Below the pieces are notes generated by a model. The model did no database searches and was not told where the DNA came from. It saw only the letters and a program-made list of their open reading frames with translations. From Streptomyces roseifaciens (GTDB lineage Bacteria; Actinomycetota; Actinomycetes; Streptomycetales; Streptomycetaceae), in the NCBI RefSeq assembly GCF_001445655.1, contig NZ_LNBE01000004.1:1488001-1552000 (forward strand): a DNA stretch of 64,000 bases, given 5' to 3'. Below, piece after piece: positions 22,916 to 31,421 of this stretch (positions within the stretch are counted from its first letter, which is position 1; every line of letters starts with the position of its first letter). The translations under genes were made by a program, and so were the position numbers.

Positions 22916-23032
22916 GGCCACGCCACGCCTGCCGGGGTCACCCTTGGGGAGCAGGGCGATGCTCCATACAACCTGCCAAACCTACCTGTAGCGGAGTGTC
23001 GTCGCTCCGGCGCGCAGCGTGCGCTGCATCGT

Positions 23033-23046
23033 GTTTCACGTGAAAC
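23033..23046. promoter_or_regulatory. parS site
   Basis: GTTTCACGTGAAAC, a perfect 14-bp palindrome matching the Streptomyces parS consensus. It lies in the rsmG-parA intergenic region, 160 bp upstream of the chosen parA start, and may also affect parAB transcription when bound by ParB. Confidence 0.95.
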
Positions 23047-23126
23047 GACGCTCCTTGCTGCAGGGAATCATCGGCCGGGGCCGCGCGGCCGCACCGCGTG
23101 GCCGGCAGGCGGCTGAACATGCCGGT

Positions 23127-23156
23127 GTATCCACAGGAACCGTGGATTCATCCACA
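23127..23156 (+). other. Two DnaA-box-like sequences upstream of parA
   Basis: GTATCCACA (23127-23135) and TCATCCACA (23148-23156) lie 12 bp apart in the same orientation, 37 bp before the parA start. Each keeps the TCCACA core but differs in the first bases, so binding is possible but unproven. Confidence 0.4.
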
Positions 23157-23192
23157 GGAGAACGGGCCTCGCTGGTTCACAACCCCGAAAGC

Positions 23193-24284
23193 ATGGCAGG
23201 CTCTGTCCATTGCGAGCCTGATGTCGAGGAGAGTGAATCCTTGCGGTCCGACGCCAATATCGCGGGGCCGATGGCCGACCCGGTCCCCGGTCCCCGCCCT
23301 GCCGAGTCCGAATCCGGGGTGGAACCAGTTTCACGTGCTGCGGACTCCCGGGGGACAACCCCCGAAGCCCCGGCCGACGCCCTCGGCTCGGTTTCACGTG
23401 AAACACCCCCTCCCCCGATGCCCAGGCCGGACCAGACCCGGGTCATGGTGGTCGCCAACCAGAAGGGCGGCGTGGGCAAGACCACGACGACCGTGAACCT
23501 GGCGGCCTCGCTGGCGCTCCACGGCAACCGTGTGCTGGTCATCGACCTCGACCCCCAGGGCAATGCCTCGACGGCTCTGGGCATCGACCACCACGCCGAG
23601 GTGCCGTCGATCTACGACGTCCTGGTGGACAGCAAGAAGCTCGCCGACGTGGTGCAGCCGGTCGTCGACGTGGAGGGGCTCTTCTGCGCGCCCGCCACGA
23701 TCGACCTGGCGGGCGCCGAGATCGAGCTGGTCTCGCTGGTCGCCCGGGAGAGCCGGCTGGACCGCGCCATCAAGGCCTACGAGCAGCCGCTGGACTACAT
23801 CCTGATCGACTGCCCGCCTTCGCTCGGCCTGCTGACGGTCAACGCCCTGGTTGCGGGCGCGGAGGTGCTGATCCCCATCCAGTGCGAGTACTACGCCCTG
23901 GAGGGTCTCGGCCAGCTGCTGCGCAACGTCGAGCTGGTGCGCGGGCACCTCAACCCCCAGCTCCACGTCTCCACGATCCTGCTGACGATGTACGACGGGC
24001 GGACCCGGCTGGCCTCCCAGGTGGCGGAGGAAGTGCGCACCCACTTCGGCCACGAGGTGCTGCGGACCAGTATTCCCCGCTCCGTCCGGATCTCCGAGGC
24101 ACCCAGCTATGGACAGACGGTTCTGACGTACGACCCGGGCTCCAGCGGAGCGCTCTCCTATCTGGAGGCAGCCCGGGAGATCGCGCTGCGGGGGGTCGGC
24201 GTACGTTACGACGGCAGTAGGGCTCACCTGGTGGGCCGCCAACAACAGCAAGACCAGCACAGCATGTCGGAGGGGCTGCAGTGA
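23193..24284 (+). CDS. parA: Chromosome-partitioning ATPase ParA
   Basis: 363 residues from ATG 23193 ([13 protein letters not shown]), chosen because Streptomyces ParA N-termini start similarly; the frame is open upstream to at least 23019. A disordered N-terminal 85 residues precedes the deviant Walker [11 protein letters not shown], then [10 protein letters not shown] and the Walker B region [11 protein letters not shown]. ParA binds DNA and drives ParB-parS complexes, notably during sporulation septation. A perfect parS (23391-23404) is encoded in frame as VSRET. It overlaps parB by 4 bp. Confidence 0.95.
   Translation: MAGSVHCEPDVEESESLRSDANIAGPMADPVPGPRPAESESGVEPVSRAADSRGTTPEAPADALGSVSRETPPPPMPRPDQTRVMVVANQKGGVGKTTTTVNLAASLALHGNRVLVIDLDPQGNASTALGIDHHAEVPSIYDVLVDSKKLADVVQPVVDVEGLFCAPATIDLAGAEIELVSLVARESRLDRAIKAYEQPLDYILIDCPPSLGLLTVNALVAGAEVLIPIQCEYYALEGLGQLLRNVELVRGHLNPQLHVSTILLTMYDGRTRLASQVAEEVRTHFGHEVLRTSIPRSVRISEAPSYGQTVLTYDPGSSGALSYLEAAREIALRGVGVRYDGSRAHLVGRQQQQDQHSMSEGLQ
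23391..23404. promoter_or_regulatory. parS site inside parA
   Basis: GTTTCACGTGAAAC, perfect. It lies in the N-terminal disordered segment and is translated V-S-R-E-T. A degenerate copy (GTTTCACGTGCTGC) lies 63 bp upstream at 23328-23341. Confidence 0.95.
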
Positions 24285-25387
24285 GCGATCGACGTAGAGG
24301 ACTGGGCCGTGGGCTCGGTGCCCTGATTCCAGCGGCGCCGAAGGCATCGGAGAGCGCCGGCCCCGCCATGGGGCCCGACGCCACGTCCCCCACCGCGGTA
24401 CCGGTGCTCACGCCTGAGCGGGGGGTGGCAGCCTCCAAGGTGACCGCGCTGCCGGTGAAGGACTTCACCGTTTCACGTGAAACGGATGCGGAGGCGCTGC
24501 GCGCCGAGGCCGTGGCCGAGGCGTCGGCGGAGACGGTGGCCGGGGCGCACTTCGCCGAGCTGCCGCTGGATGCCATCAAGCCCAACCCGAAGCAGCCGCG
24601 GGCGTACTTCGACGAGGGGCCTCTCAACGAGCTGATCCACTCCATCCGTGAGGTGGGACTGCTCCAGCCGGTCGTCGTCCGGCGTCTGGGCCCCGAGCGC
24701 TATGAGCTCATCATGGGCGAGCGGCGCTGGCGGGCCTGCCGGGAGGCCGGCCTGGAGCGGATCCCCGCCATCGTCCGGGCGACCGAGGACGACAAGCTGC
24801 TGCTCGACGCGCTGCTGGAGAACCTCCACCGGGCTCAGCTGAACCCTCTTGAGGAGGCTGCCGCCTACGACCAGCTCCTCCAGGACTTCAATTGCACGCA
24901 TGACGAGCTGGCCAACCGGATCGGGCGCTCGCGTTCGATGGTGACCAACACGCTGCGGCTGCTGAAGCTGGCGCCGGAGGTGCAGAACAAGGTCGCTTCC
25001 GGTGTGCTGATGGCCGGACACGCCCGGGCCCTGGTCGGGGTGACCGACCCCGAGGAGCAGGTGAAGCTCGCCACGCGGATCGTGGCCGAGGGGCTGTCGG
25101 TGCGCACGGTCGAAGAGACCGTGAAGACGATGGACCCGGAGAAGCGCCGCTCCTCCAAGCCCAAGGGTCCCCGCGCCGGCGCCCGGGTCTCCCCGGCGCT
25201 GACCGACCTGGCCACCCGGCTGTCGGACCGCTTCGATACCCGCGTGAAGGTCGACCTCGGGCAGAAGAAGGGCAAGATCGTCGTCGAGTTCGCCTCGATG
25301 GAGGACCTGGAGCGCATCCTGGGCACGCTCGCCCCGGGCGAGGGCCGGGTGATAGAGCAGAAGCTCTCCCACGAGGACGAGGACTGA
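24281..25387 (+). CDS. parB: Chromosome-partitioning protein ParB
   Basis: 368 residues from GTG 24281. The N-terminal box [15 protein letters not shown] contacts ParA. The ParB/Srx CTPase domain (about 95-185) contains [15 protein letters not shown] and [14 protein letters not shown]. The HTH (about 205-235, [20 protein letters not shown]) reads parS. The C-terminal 60 residues dimerise. A parS lies inside the coding sequence (24470-24483), again read VSRET. Confidence 0.96.
   Translation: MSDRRRGLGRGLGALIPAAPKASESAGPAMGPDATSPTAVPVLTPERGVAASKVTALPVKDFTVSRETDAEALRAEAVAEASAETVAGAHFAELPLDAIKPNPKQPRAYFDEGPLNELIHSIREVGLLQPVVVRRLGPERYELIMGERRWRACREAGLERIPAIVRATEDDKLLLDALLENLHRAQLNPLEEAAAYDQLLQDFNCTHDELANRIGRSRSMVTNTLRLLKLAPEVQNKVASGVLMAGHARALVGVTDPEEQVKLATRIVAEGLSVRTVEETVKTMDPEKRRSSKPKGPRAGARVSPALTDLATRLSDRFDTRVKVDLGQKKGKIVVEFASMEDLERILGTLAPGEGRVIEQKLSHEDED
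24470..24483. promoter_or_regulatory. parS site inside parB
   Basis: GTTTCACGTGAAAC, perfect, coding for V-S-R-E-T in the linker between the ParA-contact box and the CTPase domain. Confidence 0.95.
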
Positions 25388-25456
25388 CCGCAGACGAGGT
25401 CTGACAGCAGGGGCTGACAGCACGGTCCGGAGAGGGGCCCGAGCAGCACCGCACTC

Positions 25457-25494
25457 AGGGCGGGTTGTGTTTCACGTGGAACACAACCCGCCCT
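25457..25494. terminator. parAB terminator with a parS site at its centre
   Basis: AGGGCGGGTTGTGTT (25457-25471) pairs with AACACAACCCGCCCT (25480-25494), followed by TTT. The middle of this almost perfect palindrome is GTTTCACGTGGAAC (25469-25482), a parS with one mismatch (A to G). The hairpin and ParB-binding functions thus share the same bases. Confidence 0.85.
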
Positions 25495-25589
25495 TTGCCT
25501 TGTCCTGCTGTTCGCTCAATCCACGCACGGATACGATGCGTTGGGGTATGGCGCAACCACGTTGACACAGTTCGCGGAGGGGCGGGGCC

Positions 25590-25850
25590 ATGCGATGGGT
25601 GAGCCGGACCGGGCTGGTGGCAACAGGCTTCGGCCTGGGAGCAGTCGGCGGATTCGTCGGCAGCCTCCTCCAGGAGCGGAGTGCGCTGAGCGCCGCCCGG
25701 AGTATGGCAGCACGCTACGGAAGTGAGGAAATGGCTCCATGGGGCGTCGGCTCGTACCGCTCACGCTGGACAATCTCCCGGACCTCCCCCAGCGCTGTCG
25801 CTCCTGCGTCTTCTGGGAACTCGATCCGGTCAGCGGTGAGGCCGCGCTGA
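25590..25850 (+). CDS. Possible small membrane protein overlapping the GNAT gene
   Basis: 86 codons from ATG 25590, with GGAGG about 9 bases upstream. The first 30 residues include a glycine-zipper-like hydrophobic stretch (LVATGFGLGAVGGFVGSLL). The last 37 codons run out of frame through the GNAT gene and look non-protein-like, so either the gene is not real or only its first half matters. Confidence 0.25.
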   Translation: MRWVSRTGLVATGFGLGAVGGFVGSLLQERSALSAARSMAARYGSEEMAPWGVGSYRSRWTISRTSPSAVAPASSGNSIRSAVRPR

Positions 25851-26356
25851 AGGCGGGCCGGCCCGAGCTGGAGAAGGAAGCCTGGATCTCCGGGGTCCTC
25901 CTGGAGTGGGGATCCTGCGGCCGGGTGGCCTACGTCGACGAGGTCCCGGTGGGCTTCGTGCTCTACGCGCCGCCCGCCTATGTCCCCCGGTCAGCCGCCT
26001 TCTCCACCAGCCCGGTCGCTGCGGATGCGGTCCAGCTGATGACGGCATGGCTGACTCCGGGATTCCAGGGCCAGGGACTGGGCCGGATGATGGTGCAGAC
26101 CGCCGCGAAGGACGTCCTGCGGCGGGGGTTCAAGGCCATCGAGGCCTTCGCCGACGCGCGCTGGAAGGAACCGGCCTGTGTGCTGCCGGCCGATCACCTC
26201 CTGGCCGTCGGCTTCAAGACGGTGCGCCCGCATCCCCGCTATCCGCGGCTGCGGCTGGAGCTCAGGACGGCGCTCTCCTGGAAGGAGGACGTCGAGCTCG
26301 CGCTGGACCGCCTGCTGGGTGCCGTGCAGAAGGAGCCGGCGCTGCGGCCGCTGTAG
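25739..26356 (+). CDS. GNAT family N-acetyltransferase
   Basis: 205 residues from ATG 25739. The acetyl-CoA-binding signature is LTPGFQGQGLGRMMVQTAAK (about 101-120). The N-terminal CRSCVFWELDP motif with a Cys pair is distinctive of this subgroup, seen next to parB in Streptomyces. The substrate is unknown. It converges on trxA across a parS-containing palindrome. Confidence 0.85.
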   Translation: MGRRLVPLTLDNLPDLPQRCRSCVFWELDPVSGEAALKAGRPELEKEAWISGVLLEWGSCGRVAYVDEVPVGFVLYAPPAYVPRSAAFSTSPVAADAVQLMTAWLTPGFQGQGLGRMMVQTAAKDVLRRGFKAIEAFADARWKEPACVLPADHLLAVGFKTVRPHPRYPRLRLELRTALSWKEDVELALDRLLGAVQKEPALRPL

Positions 26357-26377
26357 CCGTCGCCTGCCTGTGAAACG

Positions 26378-26421
26378 CCGGGCGGCCGGTGCGTTTCACG
26401 TGAAACACACCGGCCGCCCGG
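26378..26421. terminator. Convergent terminator with embedded parS
   Basis: CCGGGCGGCCGGTG (from 26378) pairs with CACCGGCCGCCCGG (ending 26421), almost continuous through the central perfect parS GTTTCACGTGAAAC (26393-26406). It separates the convergent GNAT and trxA genes. Confidence 0.8.
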
Positions 26422-26465
26422 AGAGTGATCCTGACGCGCGGACGAAGCCTGCGCGTGGATGACGC

Positions 26466-26792
26466 TTACGCGTGGATGAAGCTGCTCAGCTCGCGCTCCA
26501 GCGCGGCCTTCGGCTTGGCACCGACGATGGTCTGGACGACCTCGCCACCCTGGTAGACGTTCAGGGTCGGGATCGACATCACGCCGTACTTCGCGGCGGT
26601 GCCCGGGTTCTCGTCGATGTTGAGCTTGACGATCTCGATCTTCTCGCCGTACTCGGCCGCGATCGCCTCCAGGGAGGGGGCGATCTGGCGGCACGGACCG
26701 CACCAAGCGGCCCAGAAGTCCACCAGGACGGGCTTGTCGCTCTTGAGGACGTCCTCGTCGAAGGTCTTGTCGGTCACAGACTTGAGAGCCAC
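26466..26792 (-). CDS. trxA: Thioredoxin TrxA
   Basis: 108 residues from GTG 26792, with AAGGAG 6 bases upstream. The active site is WCGPC (C31/C34), followed by the conserved cis-Pro segment MSIPTLNVY. It reduces protein disulfides using electrons from TrxB, encoded 52 bp upstream on the same strand. The trxBA pair next to sigM-rsmA is conserved in Streptomyces and is induced by thiol stress in studied species. Confidence 0.96.
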   Translation of the reverse strand: MALKSVTDKTFDEDVLKSDKPVLVDFWAAWCGPCRQIAPSLEAIAAEYGEKIEIVKLNIDENPGTAAKYGVMSIPTLNVYQGGEVVQTIVGAKPKAALERELSSFIHA

Positions 26793-26844
26793 GGAGGTCT
26801 CCTTATTTCTTTCTGCGTGGGGGCGGGGGGAGGAGGAGGGTGGG

Positions 26845-27813
26845 TCAGGCGGTCTTCTCGGGCTCGCGCACGTGCTCGCTGTGCGAGAGGGAGGCGAGGA
26901 AGCGCTCGGCGTCCAGCGCCGCGGAGCAGCCGGTACCGGCGGCGGTGATGGCCTGGCGGTAGGTGTGGTCCACGACGTCGCCGGCGGCGAAGACACCGGT
27001 CAGGTTGGTGCGGGTGGAGGGGGCGTCCACCTTGAGGTAGCCCTCGTCGTCCAGCTCCAGCTGCCCCTTGAAGAGCTCGGTGCGCGGGTCGTGGCCGATC
27101 GCGATGAACAGGCCGGTCACCGGCAGCTCGGAGGTCTCGCCGCTCTTGAGGTTGCGCAGGGTCAGACCCGAGAGCTTGTTCTCGCCGTGGATCTCGGCGA
27201 CCTCGCTGTCCCACACGAAGGAGATCTTCGGGTCGGCGAAGGCGCGCTCCTGCATGGCCTTGCTGGCCCGCAGGGTGTCACGGCGGTGGACGACGGTGAC
27301 GGACTTGGCGAAGCGCGAGAGGAAGGTGGCCTCCTCCATCGCGGTGTCACCGCCGCCGATGACGGCGATGTCGTGGTCCTTGAAGAAGAAGCCGTCGCAG
27401 GTGGCGCACCAGGAGACACCGCGGCCCGAGAGCTCGTCCTCGCGGGGCAGGCCCAGCTTGCGGTGCTGCGAGCCGGTCGTGACGATCACGGCCTTGGCGC
27501 GGTGGACGGTGCCGGCGGAGTCCGTGACGGTCTTGATCTCTTCGCTCAGGTCGACCGCGATGATGTCGTCCGGGATCAGCTCGGCGCCGAAGCGCTCGGC
27601 CTGCGCCCGCATGTTGTCCATGAGGTCCGGGCCCATGATGCCCTCACGGAAGCCGGGGAAGTTCTCGACATCGGTGGTGTTCATCAGGGCACCACCGGCG
27701 GTCACGGCGCCCTCGAAGACCAGCGGCTTCAGCGAGGCGCGGGCGGTGTAGAGCGCGGCCGTGTAGCCCGCGGGCCCGGAGCCGATGATGATCACGTTGC
27801 GGACGTCGCTCAC
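26845..27813 (-). CDS. trxB: Thioredoxin reductase TrxB
   Basis: 322 residues from GTG 27813. FAD-binding [16 protein letters not shown] is at the N-terminus, the redox pair is in SWCATCDG (near 135-141), NADPH-binding [10 protein letters not shown] follows, and the C-terminal [10 protein letters not shown] completes the pattern. It passes electrons from NADPH to TrxA. It is located directly upstream of trxA. Confidence 0.97.
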   Translation of the reverse strand: MSDVRNVIIIGSGPAGYTAALYTARASLKPLVFEGAVTAGGALMNTTDVENFPGFREGIMGPDLMDNMRAQAERFGAELIPDDIIAVDLSEEIKTVTDSAGTVHRAKAVIVTTGSQHRKLGLPREDELSGRGVSWCATCDGFFFKDHDIAVIGGGDTAMEEATFLSRFAKSVTVVHRRDTLRASKAMQERAFADPKISFVWDSEVAEIHGENKLSGLTLRNLKSGETSELPVTGLFIAIGHDPRTELFKGQLELDDEGYLKVDAPSTRTNLTGVFAAGDVVDHTYRQAITAAGTGCSAALDAERFLASLSHSEHVREPEKTA

Positions 27814-27925
27814 GGGAGTCTTCCTTGTCTGCCGACTGCTGTCTCGGTCCTTGAGGGGTTCACCCCACCCAACGGATCCTACGGGGCAGGCATTCCCGCC
27901 GGGTGCCTGCTGCGGCCGGGAGAGC

Positions 27926-28879
27926 TCAGAGGCGTGACAGCGTCTCGGTCAGCAATACCTTGCCCGGTGTCGCGGAGCCCGCGTCGACGCAGGTGGCAGA
28001 GACCACATAGGCGTCGACGAGCGCGGTGTCACCCGGGTGCGGCAGGACGACGAGGTAGGCGTCCTCACCCTGAAAGGTGTCCGGCTCGGAGGCCAGGGCC
28101 TGCTCCGGGCGCCCGATGCCCTGCCGGACACAGAAGGGCGCCGTGCCGCCCGAGGCGCTCAGCGTCCTGTTGGGCGCGTCCCCGTCGGCCTCGGCGGTCT
28201 TCCCCCGGGGCTCGGTGGGGCTGAAGGACAGGGGCTTCAGGAGCTCGTGCACCCGCGCCGAGAGCTCACCGGAGCCGAGCCGGGACGCCGACGCACTGCT
28301 CGAGCGGTCCTTGGAGGGCGCCGCCGTGGGAGCATCCGTCCCGCCGGACTGCAGGAAGAGGCCGCCCACGCCGAGCACGGCGGCGACACAGGCACTGCTG
28401 AGGAGCACGGTGGGCCAGCGGCGGGCGCGTGAGCGCCGGGGCTTACGGGAAGGCGGTGCAGGCGTACCGGGGCCGGTGGAAGCGCGGGGGCGGCCGGGGG
28501 GACGGGCGTGTGTTTCACGTGAAACCGGGACTCGCGTTCCCTGCTCCCTCTTCTCCCCTTGCTCTGTTTCACGTGAAACAGGGGCTGCAGCGCGTGAAAC
28601 AGGGACACCGAACGGCGGCGTGGTCGAGTCCAGCAGTGCCTCGGCGGCGAGCGCGGCATCGATGCGGCCCGCGATGTCCGACGGCATCCGGGGCGGGCCG
28701 GGCAGGGTCCCGAGCGCCCCCCGGATCTCGTCCAGGGAGCTGCGTACGTCCTCGCACAGCTCGCACGCCGCCAGGTGCTCCCGTACGTCCGCGGTGCGTG
28801 CCGGTGAGAGCACCCCCTCGGTGAGCGCGGAGATCTCCGCGACCTCCGGGTGCCCATCCGTGCCGGTCATCGAAGTCAC
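27926..28879 (-). CDS. rsmA: Membrane anti-sigma factor (RsmA-like) of the SigM system
   Basis: 317 residues from GTG 28879, with GGAGG about 9 bases upstream. The N-terminal anti-sigma domain carries a zf-HC2-type HLAACELC (H35, C39, C42). A basic Pro-rich stretch and one transmembrane helix (about 165-183, [19 protein letters not shown]) follow, then an exported C-terminal domain. In S. coelicolor RsmA controls SigM, and an Fe-S cluster has been reported. Two perfect parS sites lie in the linker, read VSRET, and a decayed one reads VSRAA. It overlaps sigM by 4 bp. Confidence 0.88.
   Translation of the reverse strand: MTSMTGTDGHPEVAEISALTEGVLSPARTADVREHLAACELCEDVRSSLDEIRGALGTLPGPPRMPSDIAGRIDAALAAEALLDSTTPPFGVPVSRAAAPVSRETEQGEKREQGTRVPVSRETHARPPGRPRASTGPGTPAPPSRKPRRSRARRWPTVLLSSACVAAVLGVGGLFLQSGGTDAPTAAPSKDRSSSASASRLGSGELSARVHELLKPLSFSPTEPRGKTAEADGDAPNRTLSASGGTAPFCVRQGIGRPEQALASEPDTFQGEDAYLVVLPHPGDTALVDAYVVSATCVDAGSATPGKVLLTETLSRL
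28512..28579. promoter_or_regulatory. Pair of parS sites inside the anti-sigma gene
   Basis: GTTTCACGTGAAAC occurs perfectly at 28512-28525 and 28566-28579, 54 bp apart. A degenerate third copy lies at 28587-28600. All fall in the linker-coding region. Confidence 0.95.
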
Positions 28880-29565
28880 GCTCGCCCACCTCCACCCTTC
28901 ACTGGATCTGCGTCGCTCTGTCCTGCCGGTGGTGGGACGGACGCCCCCTGCGACCGGTTCCTTCCCCCGTCGAGCGCTGGGCTACCCCTGCCACCGGGAC
29001 GCAGATGGGTGAGGATCGGGAGAAGCCGTGCCCGCCCCCGCGCGCAGCGGCTCTTCACGGTGCCGACGGGAACGTCCAGCACCTCGGCCGCCTCGGCGAC
29101 GGGGTAGCCCTGCATGTCCACCAGGACGAGGGCCGCGCGCTGGTCGGGAGGGAGCGTGGCCAGAGCCTGCAGCAGCTCCCTGTGCAGATCCCCGCGCTCC
29201 GCGGGCGCCGCCGCGGATTCATGGGGCTCGATGAGCTGCTCCAGCCGCTCGGTCTCGGCCAGCGGGGCGGTGCGCCGCGACGCGGCCTTGCGCGCCCGGT
29301 CCAGACAGGCGTTGACGGTGATGCGGTGCAGCCAGGTGGTGACGGCGGACTGCCCGCGAAAGGTGTGTGCGGCGCGGTAGGCGGAGACCAGGGCGTCCTG
29401 CACGGCGTCCGCGGCCTCTTCCCTGTCGCCGAGGGTGCGCAGGGCGACGGCCCAGAGGCGGTCACGGTGTCTGCGCACGATCTCGCCGAAGGCGTCGGGG
29501 TCACCGGCGACGTGCCGGGCGAGGAGATCGGCATCGCTGAGGCCGTCACGCAGGACGTCGTCCAC
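28876..29565 (-). CDS. sigM: ECF RNA polymerase sigma factor SigM
   Basis: 229 residues from GTG 29565, with GGGAGGG 7 bases upstream. Region 2 (about 25-95) has FGEIVRRHRDRLWAVALRTL and EEAADAVQDALVSAYRAAHTF. Region 4 (about 130-185) has LPPDQRAALVLVDMQGYPVA then VPVGTVKSRCARGRARLL. The C-terminal tail is Gly/Pro-rich. It is held by the overlapping downstream anti-sigma gene. The targets are not visible here. Confidence 0.93.
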   Translation of the reverse strand: MDDVLRDGLSDADLLARHVAGDPDAFGEIVRRHRDRLWAVALRTLGDREEAADAVQDALVSAYRAAHTFRGQSAVTTWLHRITVNACLDRARKAASRRTAPLAETERLEQLIEPHESAAAPAERGDLHRELLQALATLPPDQRAALVLVDMQGYPVAEAAEVLDVPVGTVKSRCARGRARLLPILTHLRPGGRGSPALDGGRNRSQGASVPPPAGQSDADPVKGGGGRA

Positions 29566-29599
29566 CGTCGAGCCCTCCCCCTGAGGTCCGTTCCGAACG

Positions 29600-31312
29600 T
29601 CAGCCGGTGAACTTCACGTTGGTGATGCCCTGCTTGTATCCGGCACCGGCGTAGGTCTGCTCGTCAGCGCCAGAGTAAGGGGCTGCGGTGATCCAGAGCA
29701 GGACGTACCGGGCCTCGGCCGGCTTCTTGAGGGAGAGGCTTATCGAATCGGTCGACGTCTGCTTGGTCGTCAGCTTCTTCATCGACTTCAGCGACTCGGT
29801 GCCGGCGAGGGACTTCGCCGCGTAGAGCGACACCTCGGTGTGGTTGCCGCCGTAGAGCAGCTTGATGTCCGCGGAGCTGAGCTGCTGCTTGTTGCCGAGG
29901 TCGTAGATGATGCCGACGCCGCCCTTGTAGTGGGTCAGGGAGGGGCCGTCGGTGAAGGTGCGCGAGCGCCAGACGTCCTTGGGGGCGTAGTCCGTGGCGA
30001 ACGTGTTCTTCACCCGGTCCGGACTCTGCGGGGTCCCGTCCGGGGCGTACTCCTGGGCGTCGACGATCTTCACCGGATCGCCGGTCGGCTTCGAGCCGTC
30101 GTCGCCCGTCGACTCGGAGATCTGCGGGCGGTCCTCCTGCCCGTCCTTGAGGAGCGTGTCGGCGAGCTGCCAGCTGGCCAGGCCCAGGGCGGCGATCAGC
30201 AGGGCGGCGACGCTCCACTTGAGCGCCCGGCCCGTGCGGCCCTGCAGCGGGGGCGGCGGGGCCACCGGCATGGGGCCCGTGCCGACGCCACCGTGCGGCG
30301 GCTGCTGACCGTAGGCGTGCGGGCGGGGGTAGCCGCCCGGCGGCGTGGTGAAGGACGGCTCCGGCGGCCGGATCCGCGGCATGGCGGCGACGGCCTTGGA
30401 CAGCTCCTCCGGGGTCGTGCACGGCGTCTCCTGCCGTGACGAGGTGGAGCCGTCGTGGACGAGGGCGCGCATGGCGAGCTCGGAGAGGCCGCGGTGGACG
30501 CCGGCACGGACCTGGTCGGGGGCGATGAGGCCGACGCCCTTGGGCAGGCCGGGCAGCCCGTGGGCGCTGTCCTCGTAGGGCCAGCGCTGGGTGAGCGCGG
30601 CGTACAGGAGCGCGCCGATGGCCTCGGTGTCGGTCTGCTGGGGGTGGTCGGTGGTGATGCCGCGGAGCGCCGCCATGACGGCCAGGCCGCGGATGCGGTA
30701 CTGCCCGGTGCCGGTGCGCAGGACCGAGCCGGGGTGGAGGCGCAGGTGGGCGAGGCCCTCGCGGTGGGCGGCGGCCATGGCCTGGGACACCTGGCTGACG
30801 AGCTGGTAGGCGTCGTGCGGCTCCATGGGACCGGAGGCGAGGACGTTGGTCAGCTCGGTGGCGTCGGGCAGCCACTCGTGGACGACGTAGACGAGGTCGT
30901 TCTCCTCGACGGCGTCGAGCACCTGGACGAAGCGGGGGTCGCCGAGCAGGGCGGCGGAGCGGGCGGCGGCGAGGACGGGGCGGGCGCGCGGGTGGTCGGC
31001 GGGCAGCAGGTGGACGCCCACGGCGCGGCGGAGCTTCTCGTCCACCGCACGCCAGCTGCTGAATCCCTCCAGACGGGTGACGCACTCCTCCAGGCGGTAC
31101 CGCCTGGCGAGCTTGTGGCCGCTGTGCAGTTCGGGCGTGGTCTGGGCGTCGCGGGCGGCCTTCTTGCCGTCCGCGCGCCCACTGTCCTTGTGGGTGCCGG
31201 CCTTGATCGCGGCCTCCGCCCCGTCGGCCGTGGCCTTGCCCGCCTTGGCGGTCAGCGGCTTGCCGCCGCCGGTGCCTGCCACGTCGACGGCAGCTGTGCT
31301 CCGTTCTGCCAC
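29600..31312 (-). CDS. Membrane pseudokinase paired with MurJ
   Basis: 570 residues from GTG 31312; a frame extension upstream is discarded because GGA lies 6 bases before this GTG. The kinase-like region (about 70-290) keeps the fold outline but lacks catalytic residues: the catalytic loop reads LAHLRLHPGSVLRT without Asp, and no DFG is present. A Pro-rich linker, one membrane helix (WSVAALLIAALGLASWQLA) and an exported beta-rich discoidin-like domain follow. In mycobacteria the equivalent pseudokinase is fused to MurJ (MviN) and binds FhaA when phosphorylated; here the two are separate neighbours. Confidence 0.85.
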   Translation of the reverse strand: MAERSTAAVDVAGTGGGKPLTAKAGKATADGAEAAIKAGTHKDSGRADGKKAARDAQTTPELHSGHKLARRYRLEECVTRLEGFSSWRAVDEKLRRAVGVHLLPADHPRARPVLAAARSAALLGDPRFVQVLDAVEENDLVYVVHEWLPDATELTNVLASGPMEPHDAYQLVSQVSQAMAAAHREGLAHLRLHPGSVLRTGTGQYRIRGLAVMAALRGITTDHPQQTDTEAIGALLYAALTQRWPYEDSAHGLPGLPKGVGLIAPDQVRAGVHRGLSELAMRALVHDGSTSSRQETPCTTPEELSKAVAAMPRIRPPEPSFTTPPGGYPRPHAYGQQPPHGGVGTGPMPVAPPPPLQGRTGRALKWSVAALLIAALGLASWQLADTLLKDGQEDRPQISESTGDDGSKPTGDPVKIVDAQEYAPDGTPQSPDRVKNTFATDYAPKDVWRSRTFTDGPSLTHYKGGVGIIYDLGNKQQLSSADIKLLYGGNHTEVSLYAAKSLAGTESLKSMKKLTTKQTSTDSISLSLKKPAEARYVLLWITAAPYSGADEQTYAGAGYKQGITNVKFTG

Positions 31313-31421
31313 CGTCGTTCCTGCCTCCCCATCCGTTGCACGCTGTCCACAGCCAAGACAATTGTGCCCACAGTCCGGCGCTATGCACGACACACGGCGG
31401 CGGGCGAAGGTTGTGCTCCCG

